Part shown: positions 42,897 through 51,322 of the stretch, in pieces | Numbering within the stretch: position 1 is the first letter of the stretch | Layout: each line of letters opens with the position of its first letter | Assembly (NCBI RefSeq): GCF_026153205.1 | Contig: NZ_JAPFBW010000002.1 | Location: 186,001 to 250,000 of the forward strand | Direction of reading: 5' to 3' | Source: Aquabacterium sp. A7-Y | GTDB taxonomy: Bacteria > Pseudomonadota > Gammaproteobacteria > Burkholderiales > Burkholderiaceae_C | DNA: 64,000 nucleotides | Program-made: the position numbers and the translations under genes | The notes under the pieces: generated by a model | What the model saw: the letters and a program-made list of their open reading frames with translations, nothing else | What the model was told of the DNA's origin: nothing | Database searches by the model: none

Positions 42897-43784
42897 ATGT
42901 CCAGCCTGATTCGACTCACGCTTCGCCGCGCCAGAGAAGAGCGCCTCGCTCAGGTCGCCGGCAGCCTCACTTTCACGTCGGTGTTGTCCGTCGTGCCTTT
43001 TCTGGCCGTGAGCTTCGCGCTGTTTACGCGCTTCCCGATCTTCTCGCGATTCGAAAGAGCGATCGAAGAGCACCTGTTGCAGAGCCTGCTTCCTGCGGAC
43101 ATCTCGCGCACAGTTCTCAAGCATCTGAGGCAGTTTGCCGAGAATGCGAGTGGCCTGACCTGGGTCGGCTCGGTGTTCGTATTGGTGACGGCGATCGCCA
43201 TGCTGCTCACTGTGGAGAATGCCCTCAACCAGATCTGGAAGGTCAACAGAGCACGTCCGATCTTCAAGCGCGTCGGCTTGTATTTGTTGATGTTGGCTGT
43301 GGGGCCGCCGGTGCTGGGGGCCAGCCTGTGGGCCACGTCCTACCTGTTGGGCGTATCGATGGGGTGGATGGGACCCCCACCGCCATGGGCCAAGTTCGTA
43401 CTGAATCTGGGGCCCGTGGCGCTCGGCGTGGCGGGGTTGACCGCCTTGTTCTACTTCATGCCGAACACCCGGGTGCGGCGGCGCGACGCGATCGCGGGAG
43501 GCTTGATCGCTAGCATGGCCTTCGAGTTGGGCAAGCAAGGTTTGGCGGGCTACGTGCTCAAGATGCCAACCTACAAGGCCGTGTATGGAGCGTTCGCCGT
43601 CTTTCCTGTCTTCTTGCTGTGGGTGTATTTCTCCTGGTTCGTGACGCTGACCTCGGCACTCATCGCGGCGAACTTGGGTCGCCCGATACCCCGGCAGAAA
43701 GCCCCGTCCTCACGGCTCAGGAAAGCCAATACATCCCGCGCTCGCGTCGCGTCTGTCAATCGTCCCCGCTCATCACGCGCCTGA
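42897..43784 (+). CDS. YihY/BrkB-family inner-membrane protein
   Basis: 295 aa with about six hydrophobic helices. It opens with LRRAREERLAQVAGSLTFTSVLSVVPFLAVSFALFTRFP, the classic YihY start, and has FAENASGLTWVGSVFVLVTAIAMLLTVENALNQIWKVNRARP and TRVRRRDAIAGGLIASMAFELGKQGLAGYV. Length is normal. The family was once called ribonuclease BN in error; its function is unclear. A basic tail follows the last helix. Start ATG 42897. Confidence 0.92.
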   Translation: MSSLIRLTLRRAREERLAQVAGSLTFTSVLSVVPFLAVSFALFTRFPIFSRFERAIEEHLLQSLLPADISRTVLKHLRQFAENASGLTWVGSVFVLVTAIAMLLTVENALNQIWKVNRARPIFKRVGLYLLMLAVGPPVLGASLWATSYLLGVSMGWMGPPPPWAKFVLNLGPVALGVAGLTALFYFMPNTRVRRRDAIAGGLIASMAFELGKQGLAGYVLKMPTYKAVYGAFAVFPVFLLWVYFSWFVTLTSALIAANLGRPIPRQKAPSSRLRKANTSRARVASVNRPRSSRA

Positions 43785-43795
43785 GGCAGATATTG

Positions 43796-44122
43796 ATGGC
43801 AAACAATCGCCGCTCGGGTCGTTCAAAACAGGTCGCGTCGTCAGCACCTAAGAGGCGACGCGCTCCGAAAACGAAGCCTGGCATCAGCACCTTTGAAGCG
43901 ACTGCGCCATCAGGTGGCCACTTACTTTTCGGCGATGTATTGACCCCCAGGCCCGAGCCGCCAGGGCAAGCGGTCCCGGCACCCGCTCGCAAGCCCGTGT
44001 TTTCGCCCCCTGTTCTAGGGGAGGCGTCCGAAGACAAGCCCTGGCCCCGGCGGCCACAATGTAGGCCCAGAGGAGGCAGTCAGAATGGCAGTAGAGAGGC
44101 TCATCCATCACCGCGGCAGTGA
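43796..44122 (+). CDS. Possible small basic hypothetical protein
   Basis: 108-codon frame, basic at the start (MANNRRSGRSKQVASSAPKRRR), Pro-rich afterwards, with no hydrophobic segment and no recognised domain. Its end overlaps the DUF1161 gene by 38 bases. Composition is coding-like but there is no clear ribosome binding site. It may equally be non-coding leader sequence. Confidence 0.25.
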   Translation: MANNRRSGRSKQVASSAPKRRRAPKTKPGISTFEATAPSGGHLLFGDVLTPRPEPPGQAVPAPARKPVFSPPVLGEASEDKPWPRRPQCRPRGGSQNGSREAHPSPRQ

Positions 44123-44873
44123 CCTTGCTTGCGCAGGCGCCCGCACTGGCTGGCCGGGTCGAGTCGCCCGGGTGGTCCTGCCCACGCTGATGGGAGCGGC
44201 CTCCTTGTTGGCATCCGTCGGCGCGCAGGCACAGAGTGCGTGCGATCAGCTGAAAGGCAGCCTGGCTGGGCGTCTGCGTGCCGATCCCCGCAGCTATACC
44301 TTGGAAGCGGTGCCCGCCAGCACGCCCGTGCCGCGAGGCGTGAAGGTCATCGGGACATGCGAAGGCGGTGCCAAGAAGATACTGTTCATCAGAGGCGCTG
44401 CTGCTGCTGCGTCGGCGTCCGCGAACTTGCGCAAGGCTGAGCCAGCACCTGCACCGGCGCCCCCCCCGCCCTCACCTGCCGTGGTGCAGCCGAAGCCCAA
44501 GCCGCTGTTGCCGGTGCAAGCCCTTGCCGTCGGCGAGCCGGCCTCCGCGTCAACTGCGGCAGCTTTGCCAGCTTCCGTGCTGCCTCCGATCGACAGCGCA
44601 CCCGCCATTTCCGCGCCCAAGCGTTCGGTCGATGTGGTGGCGGCCATCGATGCCCGCGCTGCCGACGCCGCGCTGCCGCTGCAGCCGATGGCGGTCGTCG
44701 GCGCCGCTGGGGAGCAGCCTTCCCTGGTGGAAAGGACGTCGCGGTTCGCGGTCGCCTACTGGCAATGGCTGCTGGCGCTGGTTCTGCTGCCGCTCGGGCT
44801 GGGGGCGTGGGCCTGGCTGGACCACCACCGGACCTACGACGCAGCGGGTCTGCCTCGGGGGCCCCGGCTTTAG
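44085..44873 (+). CDS. DUF1161-containing protein with C-terminal membrane anchor
   Basis: 262 aa. An N-terminal hydrophobic segment (VVLPTLMGAASLLASVGAQAQ) looks like a signal sequence. The DUF1161 pattern follows: ACDQLKGSLAGRLRADPRSYTLEAVPASTPVPRGVKVIGTCEGGAKKILFIR, with two cysteines that could form a disulfide. After it comes a long Ala/Pro-rich linker (about 110-205) and a final transmembrane helix (AYWQWLLALVLLPLGLGAWAWL). Standard DUF1161 proteins are about 75-90 aa, so the linker and anchor are an extension that would tether the small domain to the inner membrane. Function unknown. Confidence 0.75.
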   Translation: MAVERLIHHRGSDLACAGARTGWPGRVARVVLPTLMGAASLLASVGAQAQSACDQLKGSLAGRLRADPRSYTLEAVPASTPVPRGVKVIGTCEGGAKKILFIRGAAAAASASANLRKAEPAPAPAPPPPSPAVVQPKPKPLLPVQALAVGEPASASTAAALPASVLPPIDSAPAISAPKRSVDVVAAIDARAADAALPLQPMAVVGAAGEQPSLVERTSRFAVAYWQWLLALVLLPLGLGAWAWLDHHRTYDAAGLPRGPRL

Positions 44874-44946
44874 GTCCGGCCATCCTCCCTGCGGCCCTCT
44901 CCAAGTTCCGCCAAAATCGCCTGTCTTCGACTTCGCAGGTGATGGC

Positions 44947-45762
44947 ATGACTGACTCTCCCGACCAACGGGTTCGCGTGAGCGTGGACGACCGCGGCATT
45001 GCCGAGGTGGCACTGATGCGCGTGGACAAGATGAACGCCATCGATCCGGCGATGTTCAACGCAATCAACGACGCCATTGCGCGGCTTCGTGACGACGCGG
45101 GGGTTCGGGTCGTGGTGCTGCACGGGGAGGGTCGCGGCTTCTGCGCCGGCCTGGACATGAGCCGCTTCCAGCAGATGGGCGAAGGCCAGACGGCGGGCTC
45201 GCTCGGCAGTGATCTGGTCGCACGCACTCACGGGCTGGCGAACGCCGCTCAGCATGTCGGCTGGGGCTGGCGTCAGCTGCCGGTGCCGGTGATTGCCGCG
45301 GTGCACGGCGTGGCTTTTGGCGGCGGTCTGCAGATCGCGCTCGGTGCCGACATCCGCGTCGTTCATCCCGAGGCGAAGCTGTCGGTGATGGAAGTCAAGT
45401 GGGGCCTGGTTCCGGACATGTCCGGTTGTGTCTTCATGACCGAGCTGCTGCGTGCCGATGTGCTGCGCGAACTCACCTTCACCGGTCGCATCGTCTCCGG
45501 CACCGAGGCCCAGGCGCTGGGTCTGGCGACCCGCGTCGCCGCCGATCCGCTGGCCCAGGCCCGCGAACTGGCCGCGGAGATCGCCGCGCTGAGCCCCGAT
45601 GCGATCCGCGCCGCCAAGCGCCTGCTCAATGGCGCATCACCGGTGGATGCCAGCGAGGTGCTGCTGGCCGAGGCCCGCGAGCAGCAGGCCTTGATCGGCA
45701 GTCCGAACCAGCGGGAGGCCGCGCTGGCGGGGCTGGAGAAGCGGGTGCCGCGGTTTCGGTGA
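44947..45762 (+). CDS. Crotonase/enoyl-CoA hydratase family protein (1)
   Basis: 271-aa crotonase-fold enzyme. LMRVDKMNAIDPAMFNAIND, HGEGRGFCAGLDMSRFQQ (first oxyanion-hole strand), PVIAAVHGVAFGGGLQIALGADIRV (second oxyanion-hole Gly) and VKWGLVPDMSG are typical; the usual second catalytic Glu region reads EVKWGLVPD. It acts on an acyl-CoA; hydratase, isomerase or dehalogenase activity cannot be separated by eye. Start at ATG 44947 on its own frame; it lies 73 bases after the DUF1161 gene and is convergent with the nitronate monooxygenase. Confidence 0.88.
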   Translation: MTDSPDQRVRVSVDDRGIAEVALMRVDKMNAIDPAMFNAINDAIARLRDDAGVRVVVLHGEGRGFCAGLDMSRFQQMGEGQTAGSLGSDLVARTHGLANAAQHVGWGWRQLPVPVIAAVHGVAFGGGLQIALGADIRVVHPEAKLSVMEVKWGLVPDMSGCVFMTELLRADVLRELTFTGRIVSGTEAQALGLATRVAADPLAQARELAAEIAALSPDAIRAAKRLLNGASPVDASEVLLAEAREQQALIGSPNQREAALAGLEKRVPRFR

Positions 45763-45800
45763 GCACGTGGACGGGCGGCCGCTCACGCGCGCCCGGTCAT

Positions 45801-46784
45801 TCACACCCGCCCAGCGCCCATGCGGGCCAAGCGCTGCGCAATGATCTCGTGCGCCTGCGCCATGATGCGATCGATCAGGTCCTTCACCGTGGGCACGTCG
45901 GTGATCAGCCCGGCCACCATGCCGCAGGACCAGGCCCCGGCATCCATCGCACCTTCCTGCATGATGCGTGGGTAGACGCCGGCCACTTCGGGCAGGATGT
46001 CCTCGAACTTGATGTTCGCGCCGAGGGCCCGTTCTTTCTCGATCAGGCGTTCGACGGCGGCGTTGTTGAGCACGCGCTCGGTGTTGCGCAACGAGCGCAT
46101 CACGAGGCGGGTATCGAGCTCGCTGGCGGCCACGATGGCCTGCTTGACGTTCTGGTGCACCGGCGCCTCCTGGGTGGCGATGAAGCGCGTGCCCATGTTC
46201 ATGCCTTCCGCGCCGAGCGCGAGCGCGGCCACCAGCGAGCGGCCGTCGGCCATGCCACCCGAGGCAACGAAGGGTATTTTCAGCGCTTCCGCTGCGCGCG
46301 GCAGCAGGATGAAGTTGGGCACGTCGTCCTCGCCCGGATGGCCGCCGCATTCGAAGCCGTCCACGCTGACGGCATCACAGCCGATGGCCTCGGCCTTCAA
46401 GGCATGGCGCACCGCGGTGCATTTGTGGATGACCTTGATGCCGGCTTCCTTCAGCGCGGGCAACCACTTCTGCGGGTTGTTGCCCGCGGTCTCGACCACC
46501 TTGACGCCGCCCTCGATGATGGCCTTGACGTAACCCGGGTAGTCGGGCGGGGTGACCGAGGGCAGAAAGGTGAGGTTCACGCCAAAGGGCTTGTCGGTCA
46601 TCTCGCGGCAGCGGGCGATTTCCTTGGCCAGCAGCTCGGGCGTGCGCTGTGTGAGGCCGGTGATGATGCCCAGCCCTCCCGCATTCGATACGGCCGCGGC
46701 CAGCTCGGCCAGGCCGACATAGTGCATGCCACCTTGGATGATGGGGTGCTCGATGCCCAGGAGTTCGGTGATGCGGGTTTTCAT
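45801..46784 (-). CDS. Nitronate monooxygenase-like flavoprotein
   Basis: 327-aa FMN TIM-barrel enzyme (NPD/2-nitropropane dioxygenase family). ITELLGIEHPIIQGGMHYVGLAELAAAVSNAGGLGIITG is the signature start, with HKCTAVRHALKAEAIGCDAVSVDGFECGGHPGEDD (catalytic His region) and FVASGGMADGRSLVAALALGAEGMNMGTRF (FMN phosphate binding). Annotated homologues detoxify nitronates or act as enoyl reductase-like proteins. Start at ATG 46784. It lies 47 bases downstream of a crotonase gene in the same direction, probably in one operon with it and the hotdog protein. Confidence 0.9.
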   Translation of the reverse strand: MKTRITELLGIEHPIIQGGMHYVGLAELAAAVSNAGGLGIITGLTQRTPELLAKEIARCREMTDKPFGVNLTFLPSVTPPDYPGYVKAIIEGGVKVVETAGNNPQKWLPALKEAGIKVIHKCTAVRHALKAEAIGCDAVSVDGFECGGHPGEDDVPNFILLPRAAEALKIPFVASGGMADGRSLVAALALGAEGMNMGTRFIATQEAPVHQNVKQAIVAASELDTRLVMRSLRNTERVLNNAAVERLIEKERALGANIKFEDILPEVAGVYPRIMQEGAMDAGAWSCGMVAGLITDVPTVKDLIDRIMAQAHEIIAQRLARMGAGRV

Positions 46785-46831
46785 GGCGTTCGAATGGGAT
46801 GAGTGAGGGGGAGGGGGTTGCCGCCAAGGGG

Positions 46832-47650
46832 TCAGCGGCCCTTGAACTCCGGCTCGCGCTTTTCGACGAAGGCACGTGCGGCATTGCGGTGGTCTTCGGT
46901 CTCGGCGCAGTGGATGTGGTGGGTGGCTTCCAGGTCCAGGCAGTCGTCCACCTCGCCGGCCATCGCCCGGTTGAGGTTTTCCTTCATGTAGCGGTAGGCG
47001 ACCGCCGGGCCACGCGCCAGGCGCTGCGCCAGCTCGCGGGCGCGTTCGGTCAACTGTTCGGGCTCGCTGACCCAGTTGGCCAGGCCCAGCCGCAGGGCTT
47101 CTTCGGCCGACACCCGATCGCTCAGCAGGTACAGCTCGCGCGCCTTCGCCGCGCCGATGAGCTGGGTCATGAAGTAGGTGCCGCCGTAGTCGCCCGCGAA
47201 GCCCACCTTGGCGAAGGCAGTGGTCATGAAGGCATTGCTGGCCATCAGGCGCAGGTCGCACGACAGTGCGAGCGACAGGCCGGCGCCGGCGGCCGCACCG
47301 GGCAGCACGGCCAGCGTGGGCTTTGGCATCTTGAAGAGCCGGCCGGCCGTCTCGCGCTGGCTGTGGCGTTGCTGGTGAATTGCTTCGTCGATGGTGCGTG
47401 TGGCCGCAGCGCCGCTGCCCGCGGCCATGCTTTTGACATCGCCGCCCGCGCAGAAGGCGTTGCCGCTGCCGGTCAGAACAATGCAGCGGACCGCGGTATC
47501 GAACTCCGCCGCCACGAGCTGTTGCTGCAGGGCCTGCAGCATCGGGCGCGACAGTGCATTGCGTGCCTCTGGCCGGTGCATCGTGAGCGTGAGCACGCCT
47601 TCGTCGAACGAGGCCAGCAGGTCGGGGGTTCCGGTGTCGATCTGCGACAT
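46832..47650 (-). CDS. Crotonase/enoyl-CoA hydratase family protein (2)
   Basis: 272 aa. MHRPEARNALSRPMLQALQQQ, LTGSGNAFCAGGDVKSM and PTLAVLPGAAAGAGLSLALSCDLRLMASNAFMTTAFAKVGFAGDYGGTYF form the CoA-binding and oxyanion-hole sites; the catalytic region around FAGDYGG resembles PaaG-like isomerase/hydratases. The C-terminus RNAARAFVEKREPEFKGR is a common trimer-tail sequence. Start at ATG 47650, 26 bases after the hotdog-protein stop. It sits in a three-gene leftward operon. Confidence 0.9.
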   Translation of the reverse strand: MSQIDTGTPDLLASFDEGVLTLTMHRPEARNALSRPMLQALQQQLVAAEFDTAVRCIVLTGSGNAFCAGGDVKSMAAGSGAAATRTIDEAIHQQRHSQRETAGRLFKMPKPTLAVLPGAAAGAGLSLALSCDLRLMASNAFMTTAFAKVGFAGDYGGTYFMTQLIGAAKARELYLLSDRVSAEEALRLGLANWVSEPEQLTERARELAQRLARGPAVAYRYMKENLNRAMAGEVDDCLDLEATHHIHCAETEDHRNAARAFVEKREPEFKGR

Positions 47651-47676
47651 GGTGCGTGCGTCCTGCAGGAGGGGGC

Positions 47677-48630
47677 TTAACGGGTGTAGCCGAGTTCGCG
47701 CGCTTCGGCGTCGTAGTTGGCGTACGAGGCCTTCAGCGTGGCGGCGTTGAGGATCATCTCGGCGGCCAGCGTGCGCGTGCCGGCTTCGAAGACCTGGGTG
47801 CGCACCCAGACCGATTCGGTGCGTGCGCTCTCGCTCAGGGCGACGATCTCGCGTTCGAGCTCGTAGGGCTGGCCCACGAACAAGGGGCCCTTGACGAGGC
47901 GGATCTGCTGACCGGCAAACAGGCCCACCGCGGGCTTGCGCCCGCTCAAGCGCGCCTGGTCGATGGTGCTGCCCAGCAGCACGCTGATCATTTCGAACGG
48001 AATGATGGGGCGGCCCCAGGGTGAGGCGGCGCCGCCTTCCGGCGTGTACCAGGGCGAGGGCTCGGTGATGACCTTGAGCTTGGCCGCCAGCGTGAAGGGA
48101 TAGTGCCCACCCATGTGCTGATCGAAGTCCATGGCGATGGACTCTTTCGCCGCGCCACGCTGGCCCACCTTCAGGTCGCGGTTGATCACCAGGCTCGTGG
48201 CGGGGCGCAGCTTGGCGATGCGCTGCGGTATCTCGTGGGCGCTGTCGGGCACGTCGCCGATCGAGGCCGTGCCGGTGAGGACGGGCGTGCCGTCGCGCTT
48301 TTCCGCCCAGATGCGCGCCAGTCGCTCGCCTGCGGCGGGCGGTTGCACGAAGGCACGCACCTCTTCGCCCTCGACGACCATGTTCTGGTAATGCGAGCTG
48401 ATGCAGCCGGTCTCGAACCAGGCCTGGCCGAAGACTTGGAACAGCAGCGGGTCGAACTGGCTGAAGTGGGTGGGGCCTTCGATCGGGCCGGCGCGCAGGC
48501 CGAGGTCTTCGGCCGTCTTGTCGTCGTGGATGGACAGGTGGCCGTCGTAGGTCTGCTCGGCCAGCATCTGCCGCGGCTTGCGCAGCGGGCCGCACAGCGT
48601 GGCGGTCGTGTCGGGAAAGGCAGGGGTCAT
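47677..48630 (-). CDS. MaoC-like double hotdog-fold protein
   Basis: 317 aa. The first half, LSIHDDKTAEDLGLRAGPIEGPTHFSQFDPLLFQVFGQAWFETGCISSHYQNMVVEGEEVRAF, and the second half, KPAVGLFAGQQIRLVKGPLFVGQPYELEREIV, look like two hotdog units, as in MaoC/hydratase-type proteins, although the textbook hydratase D-x4-H dyad is not clear. Likely an acyl-CoA hydratase or thioesterase-like enzyme working with the crotonase and flavoprotein downstream. Start ATG 48630, first gene of this leftward operon and divergent from the crotonase gene at 48796. Confidence 0.65.
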   Translation of the reverse strand: MTPAFPDTTATLCGPLRKPRQMLAEQTYDGHLSIHDDKTAEDLGLRAGPIEGPTHFSQFDPLLFQVFGQAWFETGCISSHYQNMVVEGEEVRAFVQPPAAGERLARIWAEKRDGTPVLTGTASIGDVPDSAHEIPQRIAKLRPATSLVINRDLKVGQRGAAKESIAMDFDQHMGGHYPFTLAAKLKVITEPSPWYTPEGGAASPWGRPIIPFEMISVLLGSTIDQARLSGRKPAVGLFAGQQIRLVKGPLFVGQPYELEREIVALSESARTESVWVRTQVFEAGTRTLAAEMILNAATLKASYANYDAEARELGYTR

Positions 48631-48795
48631 GGTGTTTTCTCCGGGCCGCCTCTCGGGCGAGCCGCACAGATTAGCGGCTGAGCGCTCGCCGTGCTGTCGC
48701 GCGTGTGGCAGCGCGGGCGCCCGCCTTGTCCGACGATGGCCGATCCACGCCGCATGCCGCCCCGAGGGTTTTCCCTGTATTCAGCCATTCCACCC

Positions 48796-49611
48796 ATGCA
48801 ACTCGACGCCACATCTCCTCCTCCCCACGGCTGCATCGCCACGCAGGTGGTCGGCCACGTGCTGCTCATCGGCATCAACCGTCCGGCCAAGCGCAATGGC
48901 TGGACACCCGAGATGTTCCGACAGCTCGGCGAGGCCTACACCCGGCTGGACGACGATCCCGAGCTGCGCGTGGGCGTGCTGCATGCCTTCGGCGAGCATT
49001 TCACCGCCGGCCTCGACATGCCTTCGGTGCAGGCGCATCTCGAGCGCGGCGAGCGGCTCATCCCCCCAGGGCTGGTCGAGCCGCACGATATCGGCCTGCC
49101 GGGCTACCGTCGCCGCACCAAGCCAGTGATCGCCGCCGTGAAAGGCATCTGCTTCACCGTCGGCATCGAGCTGATGCTGGGGGCGGACATCGTGGTGGCC
49201 GGCGAGGACTGCCGCTTCAGCCAGAAGGAAGTGCAGCGCGGGCTGATGCCGGGCGGCGGGGCGACCTTGCGCATGTCGGAGCGCGCGGGCCTGGGCAACG
49301 CCATGCTCTACCTGCTGACCGGTGACGAGTTCGACGCCGCCACGGCCTATCGCCTCAACTTCGTGCAGAAGCTGGTGCCCAACGACCGGGTGCTCGATGA
49401 AGCCGTGGCCATCGCGCAGCGCATTGCCGAGCAGGCGCCGCTGGCGGTGACCGCCACACGACTCAACGCCATCAAGGCCGTGGAAGAAGGGCCTGCTGCG
49501 GCGGTGGCCGATTTTCCGGCCATCACCCAGCGTATCTTCGCGAGCGAAGACTGGGCCGAAGGGGTGCGCTCCTTTGTGGAGAAGCGGGCAGCCCGGTTCA
49601 AGGGTCGGTGA
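48796..49611 (+). CDS. Crotonase/enoyl-CoA hydratase family protein (3)
   Basis: 271 aa. INRPAKRNGWTPEMFRQLGEA, HAFGEHFTAGLDMPSVQAHL, PVIAAVKGICFTVGIELMLGADIVVAGEDCRFSQKEVQRGLMPGGGATLRM and the tail GVRSFVEKRAARFKGR place it in the crotonase family. The first oxyanion loop has FTAG instead of FCAG. Start at ATG 48796; the 165-base gap to the divergent hotdog gene holds both promoters. AGCGGGTAGCCCGCT directly after the stop could form a short hairpin. Confidence 0.9.
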   Translation: MQLDATSPPPHGCIATQVVGHVLLIGINRPAKRNGWTPEMFRQLGEAYTRLDDDPELRVGVLHAFGEHFTAGLDMPSVQAHLERGERLIPPGLVEPHDIGLPGYRRRTKPVIAAVKGICFTVGIELMLGADIVVAGEDCRFSQKEVQRGLMPGGGATLRMSERAGLGNAMLYLLTGDEFDAATAYRLNFVQKLVPNDRVLDEAVAIAQRIAEQAPLAVTATRLNAIKAVEEGPAAAVADFPAITQRIFASEDWAEGVRSFVEKRAARFKGR

Positions 49612-49811
49612 GCGGGTAGCCCGCTTCGTGCGGCTTGGTTTGCGGACCCAACTGACGTGGAGGTGCGACCGCGGCCACGTTGGCCGGCAACGCTGTCCAA
49701 CGTGCGCAACCAGGGCACCAAGTGCCCGGGGTGCACTCACATGGCGAAGCTCAGCAAGCCCAAGTGGAAGGCTCGGCGGCGTTACGCCGTTGTGAGGTCG
49801 GCAGCGCTGGG

Positions 49812-51242
49812 TCACCGGCCCGTCGTGATCGCTGCGCTGATCTTCCCCACCAGCTGGCCCACGCCGGCGACGTCTCCCCCGCGTTGATGGGTCACCCCCA
49901 GGCGCACCACCACCAGCTCCTGACTGGGCACGACGACGATGAACTGGCCGAGGTAGCCGCGTGCGAAGAAGGCGTCCGCCGGCGCCTCCGGCATGCCCCA
50001 GCGGCCCGACATCGGGTTGGGGGTGCGCACATGGTTGAGCCAGAAACCGGCGCCGTAGCCTGTGTCCAAGGTGGGCGATACGGCGTGGCTGACCCATCCT
50101 TCGGGCAGGATGCGCCGGTCGCCCACCACGCCGTCGCGGAGGTAGAGCAGGCCGAAGCGGGCCCAATCCCGGGCCGATGCATACAGGTGGCTGGTGCCGA
50201 GGGGGGTCCCTTCGGCGTCGAATTCCAGGGTGACGTGACGCATGCCCAGCGGTCCGAACAACTCACGGTGGGCGAAGCGCAGGACGTCCTCAGAACGCCC
50301 GCCGGTGGCGTCCCGCAGGATACCGGACAGCACCATATAGCCGCGGTTGCTGTAGTTCCAGCGGGTTCCGGGTGTCGCTTCGACCGCAGCTTGGATTGCG
50401 AAGCCGTACATGTCACGTTCACGGTGCCACATGCGGGTGGCGTCGTCCCATCCCCCGGCGTACTCGTCCCAAGGCAAGCCGCTGGACATTCGCAGCAACT
50501 GGTCGATGGTGATCTCGGCGCGCGGGTCCCCGGGGCTGCGCCATGGCGCGACGGGAGCGCGATCGAACGCCGACAAGTGGCCTTGGCGCACCAGGATGCC
50601 GATCAGTGCGTGGAGGACCGACTTGGTCATCGAATGACCGAGCATCGGCGTGTCGACCTTGATGCCGGGTGCATAGCGTTCCGCAATGATGCGGCCACGA
50701 TGCATTACCACCACCGCCTTGGTGTGCCGGAGGGGCCCCGACCCGGGCTCTTCGAAGGCCGCGTCGATGGCCGCCCGTATACGCTCGTCTTGAGCAATCA
50801 CCGGCGCCAAGCCCGCGAACTCGTCCCGTCCCGGCTGCAGGGCCGGCTGCTCGGCGGCCCACCCCACCGGTTCCGAGGGCAGATCCCCGTGGACGGTCAG
50901 GCAGCCGAGGCCGTCACGAAAGACCGCGTGGCTCTCGAACAGGCCGGCGACCGAAGTATGCACCTCGCGGCGCTGTCGGTCGACGCGGTATCGGAGCGCC
51001 CAGTCCAGCAGGCTCATCCCGGCCTCCGGGCGCATCTCTTCCAGATAGGCCTGGTCAGGGTCCTGGCCCGAGACGAAAGTGCTGGAACACAAGGTATGGC
51101 TGGTCGACGCGGTCGCGATGTGGATGGCCCGGCCAGGCTGGAGGCTTGCGCAGGCGCCCAGCAGTGCCGTGAATGCCACGCCCAGCCAGCGCCGGCCACG
51201 CCGCCCCATCGTGGGGCCCGTGAACCGCGGTGCTTCAATCAT
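49812..51242 (-). CDS. Beta-lactamase-family serine hydrolase, lipoprotein
   Basis: 476 aa. The N-terminus has a basic start, a hydrophobic core and a lipobox LLGAC (Cys31), so it should be a membrane-anchored lipoprotein. The catalytic Ser-x-x-Lys is S204-M-T-K207 (GHSMTKSVLHALIG), the Tyr motif is NYSNRGYMVL, and HQRGGD near the end may stand for the KTG triad. This is the class C/esterase-type (EstB, DD-peptidase) family with an extra N-terminal region of about 130 residues. Met12 is an alternative start. An AraC regulator lies just upstream on the same strand. Confidence 0.85.
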   Translation of the reverse strand: MIEAPRFTGPTMGRRGRRWLGVAFTALLGACASLQPGRAIHIATASTSHTLCSSTFVSGQDPDQAYLEEMRPEAGMSLLDWALRYRVDRQRREVHTSVAGLFESHAVFRDGLGCLTVHGDLPSEPVGWAAEQPALQPGRDEFAGLAPVIAQDERIRAAIDAAFEEPGSGPLRHTKAVVVMHRGRIIAERYAPGIKVDTPMLGHSMTKSVLHALIGILVRQGHLSAFDRAPVAPWRSPGDPRAEITIDQLLRMSSGLPWDEYAGGWDDATRMWHRERDMYGFAIQAAVEATPGTRWNYSNRGYMVLSGILRDATGGRSEDVLRFAHRELFGPLGMRHVTLEFDAEGTPLGTSHLYASARDWARFGLLYLRDGVVGDRRILPEGWVSHAVSPTLDTGYGAGFWLNHVRTPNPMSGRWGMPEAPADAFFARGYLGQFIVVVPSQELVVVRLGVTHQRGGDVAGVGQLVGKISAAITTGR

Positions 51243-51322
51243 GCTGATGTCTCCCGAGGGGGTGTTGAACCCACTCAGGGTGCCGGCTGCCCGGGGAAGC
51301 GTCTCGCCGCGTTCGAAAGGAG

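Noticed and set aside
49612-49811. Short plus-strand frame with a CPGC motif after the third crotonase
   Set aside because: No ribosome binding site or similarity, and it overlaps the end of the convergent hydrolase gene.
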